From Planctomycetaceae bacterium (GTDB lineage: Bacteria; Planctomycetota; Planctomycetia; Pirellulales; PALSA-1355): a stretch of 45,939 nucleotides of DNA. Position numbers and translations under genes: made by a program. Below the pieces are notes generated by a model that saw nothing but the letters and a program-made list of their open reading frames with translations, had not been told where the DNA came from and did no database searches. Below are positions 1 through 10,100 of this stretch, one piece after another. The stretch spans positions 1 to 45,939 of the forward strand of contig PLYM01000088.1 in NCBI GenBank assembly GCA_003153375.1, given 5' to 3'. Numbering within the stretch: the first letter of the stretch is position 1; each line of letters starts with the position of its first letter.

Positions 1-2
1 CC

Positions 3-134
3 TGCGGTGAGGATGCCGGTGTGGAAGAGCTCCGCGAGGAGAATAAGCGAGTCCGCCAGCAACTCAAACGGGCCGAAATGGAACGGGAAATCTTAAAAAA
101 AGCCACGGCGTATTTTGCGAAGGAGTCGTTGTGA
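3..134 (+). mobile_element. IS3-family transposase OrfA, C-terminal remnant
   Basis: The frame is open from the window edge and encodes the charged coiled-coil end of an IS3/IS911-type OrfA, with motifs ELREENKRVRQQL and EREILKKATAYFAKES. OrfA normally carries the helix-turn-helix that binds the IS ends; that part lies outside the window or is gone. A run of seven A followed by G (94-101) matches the slippery site at which IS3 elements shift -1 to make the OrfAB transposase. The stop codon overlaps the GTG start of the next frame (GTGA), the usual IS3 arrangement. Completeness upstream cannot be judged. Identification rests on motif recognition. Confidence 0.8.
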
Positions 135-388
135 AGTACGCCTGGATTACCCGACATCGTGACTCGTTCCCCATCACCGCCAAGCGTCGGCTCAAGGCGG
201 CTAGCCTGCCGCCCGTGATTTCTCCGCATAGTTTTCGCTCGATGGCCGCGACCGACCTGCTCTTGCAGGGAGTCGCGCTGGAGGACGTGCAGTATTTGTT
301 GGGCCACAGCGACAGCCGGGTCACAAAGCTCTACGACCGCCGGAAAAAGCGGGGCACTCGCAATATTGTCGAGCGGATTTCGGTTTAA
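131..388 (+). pseudogene. Chimeric remnant: IS3 OrfB start fused to tyrosine recombinase C-terminus
   Basis: The first 15 or so residues (KYAWITRHRDSFPI) match the conserved start of IS3 OrfB. After about position 175 the frame becomes the C-terminal catalytic end of a tyrosine recombinase: box II HSFR, the LLGHSD histidine, and the nucleophile in TKLYDRR, ending NIVERIS as in planctomycete phage-type integrases. OrfB has no such motifs, so the frame joins two unrelated genes without a break. The OrfB DDE residues and the recombinase core-binding domain are both absent, so neither activity is expected. The most likely origin is a deletion joining an IS copy to an integrase gene. Confidence 0.8.
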
Positions 389-486
389 CGGATAGCGAGC
401 GGACAGTCAGTTTCGCGCCGCCAGAGCCGGCTACCCGATGCGGTCTGGATCAACCCTCCAGCCGCACCTGCCAAATCCTCAGATAA

Positions 487-699
487 TCCACTACCCGCGC
501 TACACTAAATTCCCAAGGTCAGTGTCTCAAAGTCGTTGACACGTTCCGCACCGATGCCGGGCCATTCAGCGACGCCATCGAATCGTTTCTCGATAGATGG
601 CCCGATGAAGGCGTTGGCAAGCCTTTTGCGATCCGCGTGACGAGCTCCGGCTGGGTCGGGTTGGCGAAAGAAGAAAACGGAGCACTCGCCGCTACGTAA
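487..699 (+). pseudogene. Orphan coding-like stretch without start codon
   Basis: A 70-codon frame opens after a TAA and ends at TAA. It reads like ordinary protein (VVDTFRTDAGPFSDAIESFL, then PFAIRVTSSGWVGLAKEENG) but has no ATG and no ribosome site. It follows the integrase remnant on the same strand, so it may be the tail of another accessory gene truncated at its 5' end. No family is recognised. The call rests only on residue composition and could be chance. Confidence 0.3.
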
Positions 700-817
700 A
701 TAACGCCACCCGCCGAGCGGTGCCAGGGCCTCGCTCGGCTCGCCACCCGTTATAGTGCAGCTCGCGGCGAGCCCCGAGTATTTGCCAGCCATGACGCGGC
801 AGCCGGCGGCGTTTTTC

Positions 818-922
818 TTACCGCCGATCCCTGAGCCAGACGACCAGGGCAGCGGTGGAGGACACGATCAGCAGCGAGCCGAAAACGTAGATAAGCAATC
901 GAAGTGTACCGAGGTCTAGCAT
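818..922 (-). CDS. Possible 34-residue single-pass membrane protein
   Basis: This short frame begins MLDLGTLRLLIYVFGSLL and continues with a hydrophobic stretch to the basic end WLRDRR, giving one membrane helix of about 24 residues with a positive cytoplasmic tail. It has an ATG start and TAA stop, but no clear Shine-Dalgarno is visible upstream. It stands alone between the integrase debris and the AlbA-like gene, on the opposite strand. Small one-helix proteins are common in bacteria and are often missed by gene callers. No function is proposed; a chance frame remains possible. Confidence 0.4.
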   Translation of the reverse strand: MLDLGTLRLLIYVFGSLLIVSSTAALVVWLRDRR

Positions 923-962
923 TTGAATGGCGGATCCGGCAGCGCTCGAAATCGTTAATCCG

Positions 963-1012
963 CCTATTCAGTAAGGCACGGAAACTCAGAAAAGCGGACG
1001 AAAATCCGCCAC
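963..1012 (+). repeat. Direct repeat A, copy 1
   Basis: About 50 nt (CTATTCAGTAAGGCACGGAA... through GCGGACGAAAATCCGCCAC) align with 2778-2826 in the same orientation, sharing GAAACTC, AAAGCGGACGAA and the flanks, with scattered mismatches. The two copies bracket the AlbA-like gene. Confidence 0.6.
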
Positions 1013-1027
1013 CTCGATATCGACGCT

Positions 1028-1049
1028 GGGCGGGCGGGGGCGTTTTTTT
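1028..1049 (+). repeat. Direct repeat B, copy 1 (G-rich plus T-run)
   Basis: GGGCGGGCGGGGGCG followed by seven T is repeated exactly (six T) at 2304-2324, near the 3' end of the next gene. This copy lies just before the start codon at 1065. It has no preceding hairpin, so it is not an obvious terminator here. Confidence 0.65.
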
Positions 1050-1064
1050 ACTAGGGGAAATCTA

Positions 1065-2504
1065 ATGCTTCAACTCGAAACCGAATCAGACCTAAAACTG
1101 CTGCAAACCAACGAGATTGAGGAAGGGCTCACACTTGAATTCAAGCGAGAGCTGGACCTAAGTGACCGGCCAAAGAAGGCGGAAGCCGCCAAGGATGTTT
1201 CGGCGCTCGCGAACGCGGTTGGCGGTCAAATTATCTTCGGCGTTGACGAGATCGATCGAGGTGATGGCGCGAAGGTCGCAGGCCCCATCGTCCCGCTCGT
1301 AGACGCCGAATTGCTAGATCGACTTCGCAACATTCTGAATTCGTCAATTCACCCGCGGCCGCGATTCAATCTGCGCCGCGTTGACGTCCCGGGAGGCTAT
1401 GCGCTGATCGCCGACGTCTTCCCGTCGCTGGGCAATGACTTGCACATGGTCACCGGCTTCAAGGATCTTCGATTCCACAAGCGCAACTCGAATGGCACGT
1501 TCGTGATGAGTGAACCGGAGATCCGAGAGTCATACATGCGGATCGCAATCAGCCGGCAAGCTCTTGACGCGACGATCGAATCCGCAATTGCGTCAGAGAT
1601 TCAGCATGTGCCGACCATGCAGGAATCGGTCTTTATTGTCCCATTGTTCGGCCATCGCGACCTTGTAAGTCCACAACAACTAGGACTTCATTTTGGAGAG
1701 AAGCTTGGTCATGGGTTTCACGATCCCACCTGGCCCTAGGCACTTTGCAGGTTGGAGATTTGCTCCGATGGCTATCGCAGTAACAGCGCGGACCGTGAGT
1801 GCTATGCCTGCGTTCGCCGAGCAGGCATCGTTCACTTTGCAACTGCGTTCCTTGGAAGTACTGCGTCTGGAAACATCGCGAAGATCTCTCTTCGGCGACC
1901 TTTTTCATCTATCGTTGCCGCGTTGGTGACTGCTCGCAAAGTGCTGGATCGATGCAATTATTGGGGGCCAGTTCGGATAATCTATCGCCTCAACATGGAC
2001 AGTCCCTTTTATTTGATCGATCCAACCAAGGGCCGCGAATACGAAGCGCTGATTATGAAAGCGCTACTTGCCGCCGGCGCCTATCTGCACACTGTGCCCG
2101 AGGTCAACTTCGGCGAGCTGGGCGGCGACATTCGGCCGATCGTTCGCGAACTGATGGACCAGGCATTCCAAACAAGCGGCGAGCCTCGCTGTGGTTGGTT
2201 CACCGCGGAAGGAGAAATCGACAGCCGCCATACTGGGCATTTCTCGGCGCCGATGCTCGAACAGCTGCAGCCGCCGACTGAGAGGCGGGACCTCGCGATG
2301 CCCGGGCGGGCGGGGGCGTTTTTTCTACCTTTCCCAGGTCCGATCGGAATTCCACAATCCCGGCCAGCGGCAGAAATCCAGGGCTGCAGTGATAGAGAGG
2401 CCGTTTCCGAGGACGAAAACGAAAATGAGCAACTCAATCGAGCCGACGGGAAACATCGTGCGCCCTTAAATTCGAGTCCGACGCGTTTGACGCCGGCAGC
2501 ATAA
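1065..2504 (+). pseudogene. AlbA_2/Schlafen-type DNA-binding domain protein with frame errors
   Basis: The N-terminal part (1065-1739, 224 codons) has the hallmarks of the AlbA_2 domain found in Schlafen-like bacterial proteins: EGLTLEFKREL, then AAKDVSALANAVGGQIIFGVDE, and a later RFHKRNSNGTFVM. Such proteins are usually putative nucleic-acid or nucleotide-binding regulators; the role is unknown. The frame stops at TAG 1737-1739. The segment around 1700-1770 reads better in the next frame (MGFTIPPGPRHFAGWRFAPM), and the original frame resumes with SDGYRSNSADRECYACVRRAG and runs to 2504. Two compensating indels, or sequencing errors, would explain this. The last ~70 codons after about 2290 read through a G-rich repeat and look non-coding, so the true stop is probably lost. 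Codon 1 follows GGGGAAA, a modest ribosome site. Confidence 0.65.
2304..2324 (+). repeat. Direct repeat B, copy 2
   Basis: This is the exact second copy of the G-rich/T-run motif at 1028. Here it is preceded by GCCCGGGCGGGC, which can form a 5-bp stem, so on the plus strand it could act as a weak terminator for the AlbA-like gene. Confidence 0.6.
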
Positions 2505-2511
2505 ACAAAAA

Positions 2512-2543
2512 GGGCCTGCTCCAGGGGGGCTGAGAGCAGACCC
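2512..2543 (-). terminator. Hairpin with U-tract on minus strand (1 of 3)
   Basis: Arms 2512-2521 (GGGCCTGCTC) and 2534-2543 (GAGCAGACCC) pair over 10 bp with one G-U. On the minus strand the hairpin is followed by CTTTTTG. No minus-strand gene is recognised upstream of it. Confidence 0.55.
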
Positions 2544-2651
2544 TTCGGGATCCATAAGGACCACCGTTTCGGCGGAGACTATAGCGAAGCGAGTCCGGGG
2601 CAGATAGAGGATTCTCGAGACGCTAGCAGCAGGTCATCGCGATAAAAAAAG

Positions 2652-2665
2652 ACCTGCCCCCAGGT
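2652..2665 (-). terminator. Short hairpin with U-tract on minus strand (2 of 3)
   Basis: A 5-bp stem (ACCTG 2652-2656 with CAGGT 2661-2665) has a 4-nt loop and is followed on the minus strand by C and seven T. It is weaker than its neighbours but shares the A-run plus CCTGCCCC sequence pattern with them. Confidence 0.4.
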
Positions 2666-2688
2666 TAGAAGGAGCCATCGAAAAAAAA

Positions 2689-2725
2689 GGGCCTGCCCCG
2701 TCATGCAACTAGCCAGGGCAGGCCC
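2689..2725 (-). terminator. Strong hairpin with U-tract on minus strand (3 of 3)
   Basis: Perfect 10-bp arms GGGCCTGCCC (2689-2698) and GGGCAGGCCC (2716-2725) have a 17-nt loop and are followed on the minus strand by eight T. It has the form of an intrinsic terminator for minus-strand transcription, although no convincing minus-strand gene lies between 2726 and 3080. Confidence 0.65.
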
Positions 2726-2763
2726 CAGGAAATTCCGCGCGGTGGCCTCGCGAGTCGCCACGC

Positions 2764-2778
2764 GGGAACGCCGTTCCC
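2764..2778. promoter_or_regulatory. 15-nt palindrome
   Basis: GGGAACGCCGTTCCC is a perfect inverted repeat of 7-nt arms around one base, directly abutting repeat A copy 2. It has operator-like form with no known regulator. Confidence 0.35.
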
Positions 2779-2826
2779 TATTTCAGGATGCACCGAAACT
2801 CTGGAAAGCGGACGAAGAATGCGCTA
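2778..2826 (+). repeat. Direct repeat A, copy 2
   Basis: This is the second copy of the ~50-nt repeat at 963-1012 (CTATTTCAGGATGCACCGAA... GCGGACGAAGAATGCGCTAC). The 13-mer TTTCAGGATGCAC within it also occurs near 16468-16480, suggesting a dispersed repeat. Confidence 0.6.
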
Positions 2827-3093
2827 CTACGCACTGAATTCGAGGCGATGCGATAGTTCTTTCCCCGCGAGTTGGGGGATCGCTGCCGCGCTGCGCAACT
2901 GGACAGCGGGTGGTCCACTAGACCCCCGGTGCACGTCATGACCTGGAACACCTCGAGAGCCATTTGAACGCGAAAAAATGTCGTGCCCTTGGGGAATAAG
3001 CTCGACCGAACTCGTCTCTAAGTCTATAGGCGGATAGCACAAGCCAGACTTCCTGCGCGTGCCGACGTCACAAAACATTAGGAGTTCCCGGTT

Positions 3094-3273
3094 ATGAAGC
3101 GAATCATCACGTTCTGCATGCTGTTGAGCCTAGCCACCGTCCTCACGGTCGGCTGCGATAAGAAGGCCACCGACGCCAAGAAAACGGAAACAACCGTCAC
3201 GACGCCGGCAGGTTCGACCACCGTCACGGACGAGCAAAAGGTAGAAACAAAGACGGCGCCGGACGCGAAGTAG
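3094..3273 (+). CDS. Small lipoprotein (59 aa)
   Basis: The start MKRIITFCMLLSLATVLTVGC is a lipoprotein signal peptide ending in the lipobox LTVGC, with Cys21 as the lipidated residue after signal peptidase II cleavage. The mature part is only about 39 residues, rich in Lys, Thr and Asp, with a TTVTTPAGSTTVT stretch; it is probably disordered and held at the membrane surface. AGGAG at 3080-3084 sits nine bases before ATG and fixes the start. It stands as a single transcription unit closed by a terminator at 3295-3320. Such short Lys/Thr-rich lipoproteins are common in planctomycetes; no function is known. Confidence 0.85.
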   Translation: MKRIITFCMLLSLATVLTVGCDKKATDAKKTETTVTTPAGSTTVTDEQKVETKTAPDAK

Positions 3274-3283
3274 TTTCCCGCAA

Positions 3284-3324
3284 GCATAAAGAAGCCCCAT
3301 CCGAGCCGGTGGGGTTTTTTATGC
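3284..3324 (+). terminator. Intrinsic terminator of the lipoprotein gene
   Basis: The stem CCCCAT.C (3295-3301) pairs with GGTGGGG (3308-3314) over about 7 bp and is followed by six T (3315-3320). Outer GCATAAA/TTATGC bases extend the symmetry. Confidence 0.85.
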
Positions 3325-3376
3325 GCTGAACGCGACACAGCCAGCCTAACGCACGCGAGGGTGAACGCCCCGCATA

Positions 3377-3496
3377 TCACCGCCGGCCCTTTGCGCTCAC
3401 CAGCACGTCGAACAGCTCATGGCGGCGGGTGCGCTCGATGCGCGGGTCGGAAAGATTTTCAAACGGTGAAAAAACTGCAACCAGGCGATCCGACAT
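3377..3496 (-). pseudogene. ISAs1-family transposase, N-terminal remnant
   Basis: 39 codons starting MSDRLVAVFSPFENLSDPRIERTRRHELFDVL match the DDE_Tnp_1-associated N-terminal segment of ISAs1/H-repeat transposases, whose signature is DPRxxRxxxHxLxDIL. After VLVSAKGRR the frame ends, where a full transposase would continue for more than 300 residues; the DDE domain is gone. The original ribosome site GGAGG is intact eight bases before ATG, so the scrap could still be translated. The break probably marks a deletion or insertion. Confidence 0.7.
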
Positions 3497-3639
3497 GATA
3501 AAACCTCCGAAAGAACGTGCTCCACGAAGGAATCAAAGCCAGCCCACTTGCCCTTTTCCAGCTACGCGAAATACTGCCGAAGAATTAGATGCGATTGCCG
3601 TGGGCTATACTGGGAAGCACACCTCATCAAGGAGACTCT

Positions 3640-3834
3640 ATGGTTTACATGAACGTCCGGGACCGCGAAAGCATTCAGGAAGCGGTCCGACGGTTCCGCA
3701 AATTGGTCGAGCGGAGCGGCACGAAAAGAGAAATGAGGAAACGCGAATACTACGTGAAGCCAAGCGAGACGATTCGCCATAATCGTCAGCGGGCGATCCG
3801 TCGTGCGAAGGCGGCAAAACTTGAGGGCGGCTAG
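3640..3834 (+). CDS. rpsU: 30S ribosomal protein bS21
   Basis: The 64-residue protein [27 protein letters not shown] has the bS21 signature and then the basic tail [32 protein letters not shown]. bS21 sits on the 30S platform beside bS18 and the 3' end of 16S rRNA and assists initiation on many mRNAs. The ATG at 3640 is chosen over an upstream one because AAGGAG (3629-3634) lies five bases before it and it begins the conserved domain. TATACT at 3606-3611 could be a -10 box. The gene is monocistronic here, between IS debris and a convergent large gene. Confidence 0.95.
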   Translation: MVYMNVRDRESIQEAVRRFRKLVERSGTKREMRKREYYVKPSETIRHNRQRAIRRAKAAKLEGG

Positions 3835-4176
3835 ACCCGCAAACCAGCGAGTTAGCCTCACGTGGTCACTTTTGGCCGTGGACTAGAAAACAAGAAATGC
3901 GCGGCGGACAGTAGGAATGCGCGAGTCATGAAATCCCATCTGTCCGCGATCAGCCTGGCAACACTCCACGCACGTGGGCCTGGCTTGCAACCGGTAGTTG
4001 TTAGCCCCCGTGCATCGTTAGCATACACCTCGCCCCACGTGTGGGCCGTGGCCTCGGTGTTTGCAGTCAACGTCGTCAGCTCGCAGGTTGCCAGATGACG
4101 CTGCGAATGTAGCACGCCGGGGGTCTTACAGTCTCCACTTGACGATCTTGAAGGAGCTAAATTGCAACATCGCGGC
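3835..4176. other. Intergenic, no gene seen
   Basis: This stretch lies between the convergent rpsU and the large glucan synthase gene. It contains the G/C-rich near-palindrome CCCACGTGTGGG near 4034-4045 but no hairpin with a T-run. Frames here are short and not protein-like. Confidence 0.6.
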
Positions 4177-7100
4177 TCATCCGATCTCCACATCTACGGA
4201 GTGTTCTTGGCGATCATCGATCAGATGAATGGCCTTGTCGAGTTGATCGACTCCGTCGAGGATAACTCGGGTAGCTTCGCGGCCACCATTGTTCTTGACG
4301 GTGACGTGATAAAACGTGTCGCGGTAGCGGTAGTGCAGTTTGAAGAACCGCCACTCGTCCGGCAGACACGGGAAGAACGACAGCTTATCGACTTCCAACC
4401 GCAGGCCAAGTAGCGACTCGACAATAAGCCGGTACATCCATGCGGCTGACCCGGTATACCAAGTCCATCCACCGCGACCGGTGTGCGGCGCGACGGCATA
4501 CACATCCGCGGCCACGACATACGGCTCGACTTTGTAGGTCGCAATGCCCACCGGCGTCGACCCGTGATTGAGTGGGTTGATGAGCGAAAGCAGTTCCCAC
4601 GCGCGCCGCTGGTTGCCCAGGGCGGCAAACGCCATCACGGTCCAGATCGCCGCATGCGTGTACTGGCCGCCGTTTTCGCGGACGCCCGGCACATAGCCCT
4701 TAATATAGCCCGGATCCAGTGGCGATTTGTCGAACGGCGGGTCGAACAACTGAATTAATGAGTGCTCTCGTCGTACAAGACGGTCGTTAACGGCCTCCAT
4801 GGCCTGCCGAGCTCTCTTCGGGTCCCCGGCTCCGGACAGGACCGACCAGCTTTGGGGGATCGAATCGATTTGGCATTCGAGGTTGCTGGCCGAGCCAAGT
4901 GGCTCGCCGCTATCGAAGTAAGCGCGGCGGTACCACCCGCCGTCCCAAGCGTTCTTTTCGATGTTCTCTTTCAATTGCGCGATCTGGGCGACACATTTCT
5001 CGGCAAAAGCCGCGTCGGCCCGCAGGTGAGCGACCGTCGAGAACTCCTGCAACACGTGAACCAGGAAGAACGCCAACCATACGCTCTCACCTTTCCCCTG
5101 CGCGCCCACAAGATTCATCCCGTCGTTCCAGTCCCCGCAACCAATCAACGGCAGGCCGTGATCGCCGAACCGCAAACCGTGCTCGATTGCACGGACGCAA
5201 TGCTCATAGAGAGTAGCGGACTGATCCGATCGACCAGGCAGGTCATAATATGCCTCCTCGTCCGGCTGGACTGGGCGGCCCTCGACGAACGGAATCTGCT
5301 CGTCGAGTACGCCCGTGTCGCCGACCTGTTTGACGTACTGGCATGTGGCCAGAGGCAACCATAAAAAGTCGTCGGAAAAATGCGTGCGCACGCCGCGTCC
5401 GGTGGGAGGATGCCACCAGTGCTGCACGTCTCCTTGGACAAATTGATGGCCCGCGGCCCGCAGCAGATGTTCGCGCATCAACCGGGGCTCTGCATGCACC
5501 AAGGCCATGACGTCCTGCAACTGATCACGAAACCCAAACGCGCCGCCTGACTGGTAGTAGCCGCTCCGCCCCCAAAGGCGGCAGGCCAAGGTTTGGTAGA
5601 GCAGCCAACCGTTGACCAAAGTGTTGACACCCTGGTCAGGGGTTTCCACGTACACGGTGCCCAGCGTTCGCTGCCAGTAATGCCAGACGCCTTGCAGGGC
5701 TCGGCGCGCCGGCCCAGCGCCTCGATAGCGCTGGATCAGTCCGCGCGCTTCCTCGATACTCGGAGCGGCTCCCAAAATAAATACTATCTCACGTTCCTGC
5801 CCTGGCGCAATGTCGAACTCCGATTGCATCGCACCACACGGATCGAGTCCCGGCCCGACCTTGCCCGAAAGTCGCGTACGGCCCATCGCCGATGGTTTGG
5901 CTGCCGTGCCATTGCGTCCGAAGAATTCGGTACGGTCGCCGGTAATTGTGCGGAGCGGCTCATTGAAATCGAGAAAGGCAACCCGGCCAGGAAACTCTGA
6001 GTTGTAGGGGTTACGAGCGAACAGCGCCCCGGTTTTAGGATCGACTTCGGTCAGCACGTGCATGAGCGATTGAGGACGCAACTCCGCCAGTACCCATTCC
6101 AGGCAGCAGGTCGCCGAAAGCCGGCGTGTTCGTTCGGATGTATTACTAACCTTCAGCGAAAAGAATTTTATCGGCGCGTCCATCGCAACGTACACCGTCA
6201 GCTCTGTTGCTATGCCATTTTCAGTCGTCTCAAAGACGCTGTAACCGAAGCCATGTCGGGTGACGTACGCGTTTTGGCCAGGCGCCGGCAGAGGCGTGGG
6301 AGACCAAAAGTGCCCACTTTCCTGATCTCGCAGGTAAAACAATTCGCCACTGCAGTCGGTGACCGGATCGTTGTACCACGGGGTGAGCCGAAACTCGTGG
6401 GCGTTTTCGAACCAGGTATATCCGACGCCGCTTTCTGTTACCACGGTGCCGAACTGAGGGTTGGCCAGGACGTTCGCCCACGGGGCCGGCGTCCGCTGAG
6501 AGGGCCCGGTCGTGATCACGTACTCGCGACCGTCGGGCGTAAAACCGCCCAGTCCATTCGCATAAATCAGCTCACGGAACGGCAACAAGTCCCTGTGGAC
6601 GACCTCGGCCCTGTGGCCGCGTATTGGGACAAGCGATGGCATGCTTATTTCGCGGCGGCCTCGCCGCTCGATCTGGTCCGCTAGGATACCGCCGCTATCG
6701 GTCAATACGACGCGAGCCACACTTTGCATGAGAATGCGGTCTTCGTCGGACATCTGCTCAGGCCGCCGCACAAAAATTCCGCCCGGTCGGTCGACGACAT
6801 GAGCCTCGGTGCTGCCAGCGATTAGGTTTAAGATGTCGTCCTGTAATAATTGCCGGTATCCCGACTGATCTTCGTTCCAAATCACGAGATCGACGGATAA
6901 CCCTTTAAATCGCCAATAGGCATGGGCATGGATGAGCTGACGCACTAGGTCGATCTTGCTTTGATCGGCAATTCGCAGCAGAGCAATCGGCAAGTCGCCG
7001 GAGATACCGTGTCCCCATAAACCCGATTGACCACGCACGTTCTTGCTAAGAACGCTGGCATTAGCACGGCACAACCCGCTGGAATAGATAATCGAACTCG

Positions 7101-10100
7101 CCAAGCGGCCGTAGAGTTGGGCTTCGGCCTCCGTGACGTTGAGTTGCTGCAAGATCACTTGGCCGTGCGTCCAGGCCAAGTTAAGTGAACGGTCGGCCAA
7201 ATCCCGGTCGTGGTATTTTTCGACGAGTCCTAGTGCCGATTCGCGCGTTTCCGCGACGCCGGAGACGACGTCGATCACGGCCGTTTCCTCAGGTTCAATG
7301 GTAACCGTGCAGCGAATGGCAACGATCGGGTCGAGCACCGAGCCCGCGCTGTTCGAAAGCGCCATCGGGCGGGCCATTGCCTGCGGGTCGGCAACATCGC
7401 GCCCACGGCCAAGAAACTTGGCTCTGTCGGTTTCATAGGAAGTCATGCCGGCCGACGTGCCATGCACAGAGATTAAATGCAACAGCCATGGCGGATGTTC
7501 TTGATGCGAACGGGGCCGGCGTGTACACAAAATGGCCTGAGAGTTGGGGATAATCTCTGTCTGGACGAACAAGTTACTGAAGGCGGGATGGGTCGCATCG
7601 GCAGCCGCGCTGGCCAAGACCACCTCTGCGTAGCTTGTCAATTCAACCGTGCGTGGAAATCGGGAACAGTTCGTAATGCTTATTCGGCGCAGCTCGACGT
7701 CATCTTCGGGTGATACGGTCACTTCGGTGTGCGTTTCCAACTCAGCGTCGCGTCGCCGAAATTCCGCCCGTGACTGAGAAAAAATAGCCTCGTAGGCTGA
7801 AGACGGCTTGAGCGTCGGCTGAAAACCTACGGACCAGACCTCGTTGGACGCAACGTCACGCAGATAGCAAAACGTGCCCATAGCATCGCGCGCGACATCT
7901 TCGCGCCAGCGTGTTACCGCGATGTCGTTCCAACGGCTATATCCGCCGCCCGCGTTAGTGATCATGACGTGGTAGCGACCATTGGACAGCAAGTGCACTT
8001 CCGGAACCAGCGTGTGCGGCGTTTTCAGGACGCGCATCAGGACCTCGGACCCAGTGGCAGGTCGAGGCGTCTCAGCGCTATCGGCCGAGCGTGGATAGAC
8101 GGGCGCCGACTTCGGAATTCGCTCGTGCAAGAGCAAGGCAGTGGCTTGAAACGGCGGATACGCCTCAAACCGTCGCTGCATCGGCCGATCGAGCAGTGCA
8201 TAGGCAAGAGACAAGAAACCCATCCCTTGGTGATGAGCCATGAACGACCGCACGACGGCAAATGACTGGCCAGGCGTGAGTCGCGCCGGCGTGTAATCAA
8301 TTGCCTCGTAGTAGCCGTATCTGCCTTCAAGGCCGGCAGCGGCCATGCGTCGCAGATTGGCGCATGCCGGCCTGGGAGCAACCATCAACGCCATCAGTGA
8401 AGCGTACGGCGCAACCACGAGATCGTCGGCAAGGCCCCGTTTGAAGCCCAAGCCGGGCACGCCGAACGCCCGGTACTGATAGTTCAAATGAACATCCGTG
8501 AGGTTATATCCCGACTCCGACATCCCCCACGGAACCTTGCGGCTTGCGCCGTAGGCGATTTGCCGCGCAACGGCCGTCTTGCATGTTTGGTCGAGCAGGG
8601 TGTCGTCAAAGCTGGGCATGACCAGTAACGGCATCAGATACTCAAACATCGAGCCGCTCCAGGAAAGGAGCGTGGGCGAGCCGTCAAATCCTGTCAACAA
8701 TCGCCCCAGTGCAAACCAATGCTCTTGCCGCAATTGACCTTGCGCGATAGCAACGAAACTAGTTAGCCGAGCCTCTGAAGCCAACAGATCGTAGAAGCCG
8801 GCGTCACGCCGGTGATCAGCTAAGTTGAAGCCAATCGCCAGCAATTTTCGAGACTCGTCGAACAGGAAGTCAAACTCAGCATCGCTGAACTCGAGGCACG
8901 TCCGGGCCAACTGTTCGTGGGTCGCCATCCGCGCAGCGGCGTGGCCGCTGACCTCGCTGATGCGCTGTTTTAGTTGCGCGAGCCAATCGCGATGTTCGTC
9001 TGGCTTCGCCAGAAGTACATCGAGGACTCCGGACAGGTCTAAGCTCAGTTGGGCGGTTTCCCGCAGAGTGACTTCGCCACCCAGCCGCGCAATTGCCGTG
9101 CGCAGTTGCAGCACTGCGTCTGCCTCGTCCGGCGCGGTGCTCTGCCAAAGAGAGGGGGGCGGTGGTGGCAACGCGATCAGCGGCGCCAATAATTTCACCT
9201 CGTCAAGCCAAGCTTGGGCTTGCCGCGTCAAGGCGTTTGCCCACCAGCGAACCTGCTCGTCGGGATGCGCCATTAATTCGGCGATTGCCGTGTGTTCGCC
9301 GCTGGCTAGGCCAGCGAGCAAATGACCATCGACTGCAAGCTTGGGCGATGTCTGCAAAAGCTCCTGTTGAAGCTGCTCAAGGCGGTGGAGCGGTTGCAGC
9401 CCTTCGTCGTCCGATGCGCGCCCGACCGGACGACGTTCGGCCGGTGCTGCCGTGCGTACCGCAGTGAGCAGGACCCGCAGTGTAACGCTCAGCCCAAGCA
9501 GGGCCATGGGCGGAAGAATGTTTTGATCAGCCAGTTGCAACAGCCCCTCACGCAGGGTGAGCAAATGGCCGACAAGGTTTCCACTATCGACCGTCGAAAC
9601 ATAGCGGGGATGAAGTGGCTCGAGCGTGCGGGTGTCGTACCAGTTGAAAAAGTGACCCCGGTACCGCTCTAGTCGCTCCATGGTCGCTAAGGCTTTGGTA
9701 GTCCGTTCCTCCATTTGACCGGCCGAAATAAATCCAAAGTCATAAGCGGCCAAGTTCGACAACAGCGCAAGGCCCATGTTCGTGGGCGATGTCCTGTGGG
9801 CAATGACGGCCACCGGATAATCCTGATAATTGTCGGGGGGAAGCCAGTTATCTTCTGGGCCGAAGAAAGTTTCGAAAAACCGCCATGTTTTGCGCGACAG
9901 CTCCTCGAGAAACTCCGTATCGTCCTGATTCAAACGAGCCGCGGTGCTGGGCAGCGGACGACTAAGCCACCAGGCGATTGCCGGAGACATCAGCCATAAA
10001 CCGAGCAGTGGAACGGAAGCCGGTAAAGCGTCTGCCCGAAATTCGGCAATGTAGCCTCCCAGAAGGAGTGCCGAGACAGGCGCGACCCACATCGCCCGAA

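Noticed and set aside
2081-2437. 118-codon minus-strand frame opposite the AlbA-like gene
   Set aside because: It is Ser/Pro-rich and antisense to the better-supported C-terminal AlbA-like sequence.
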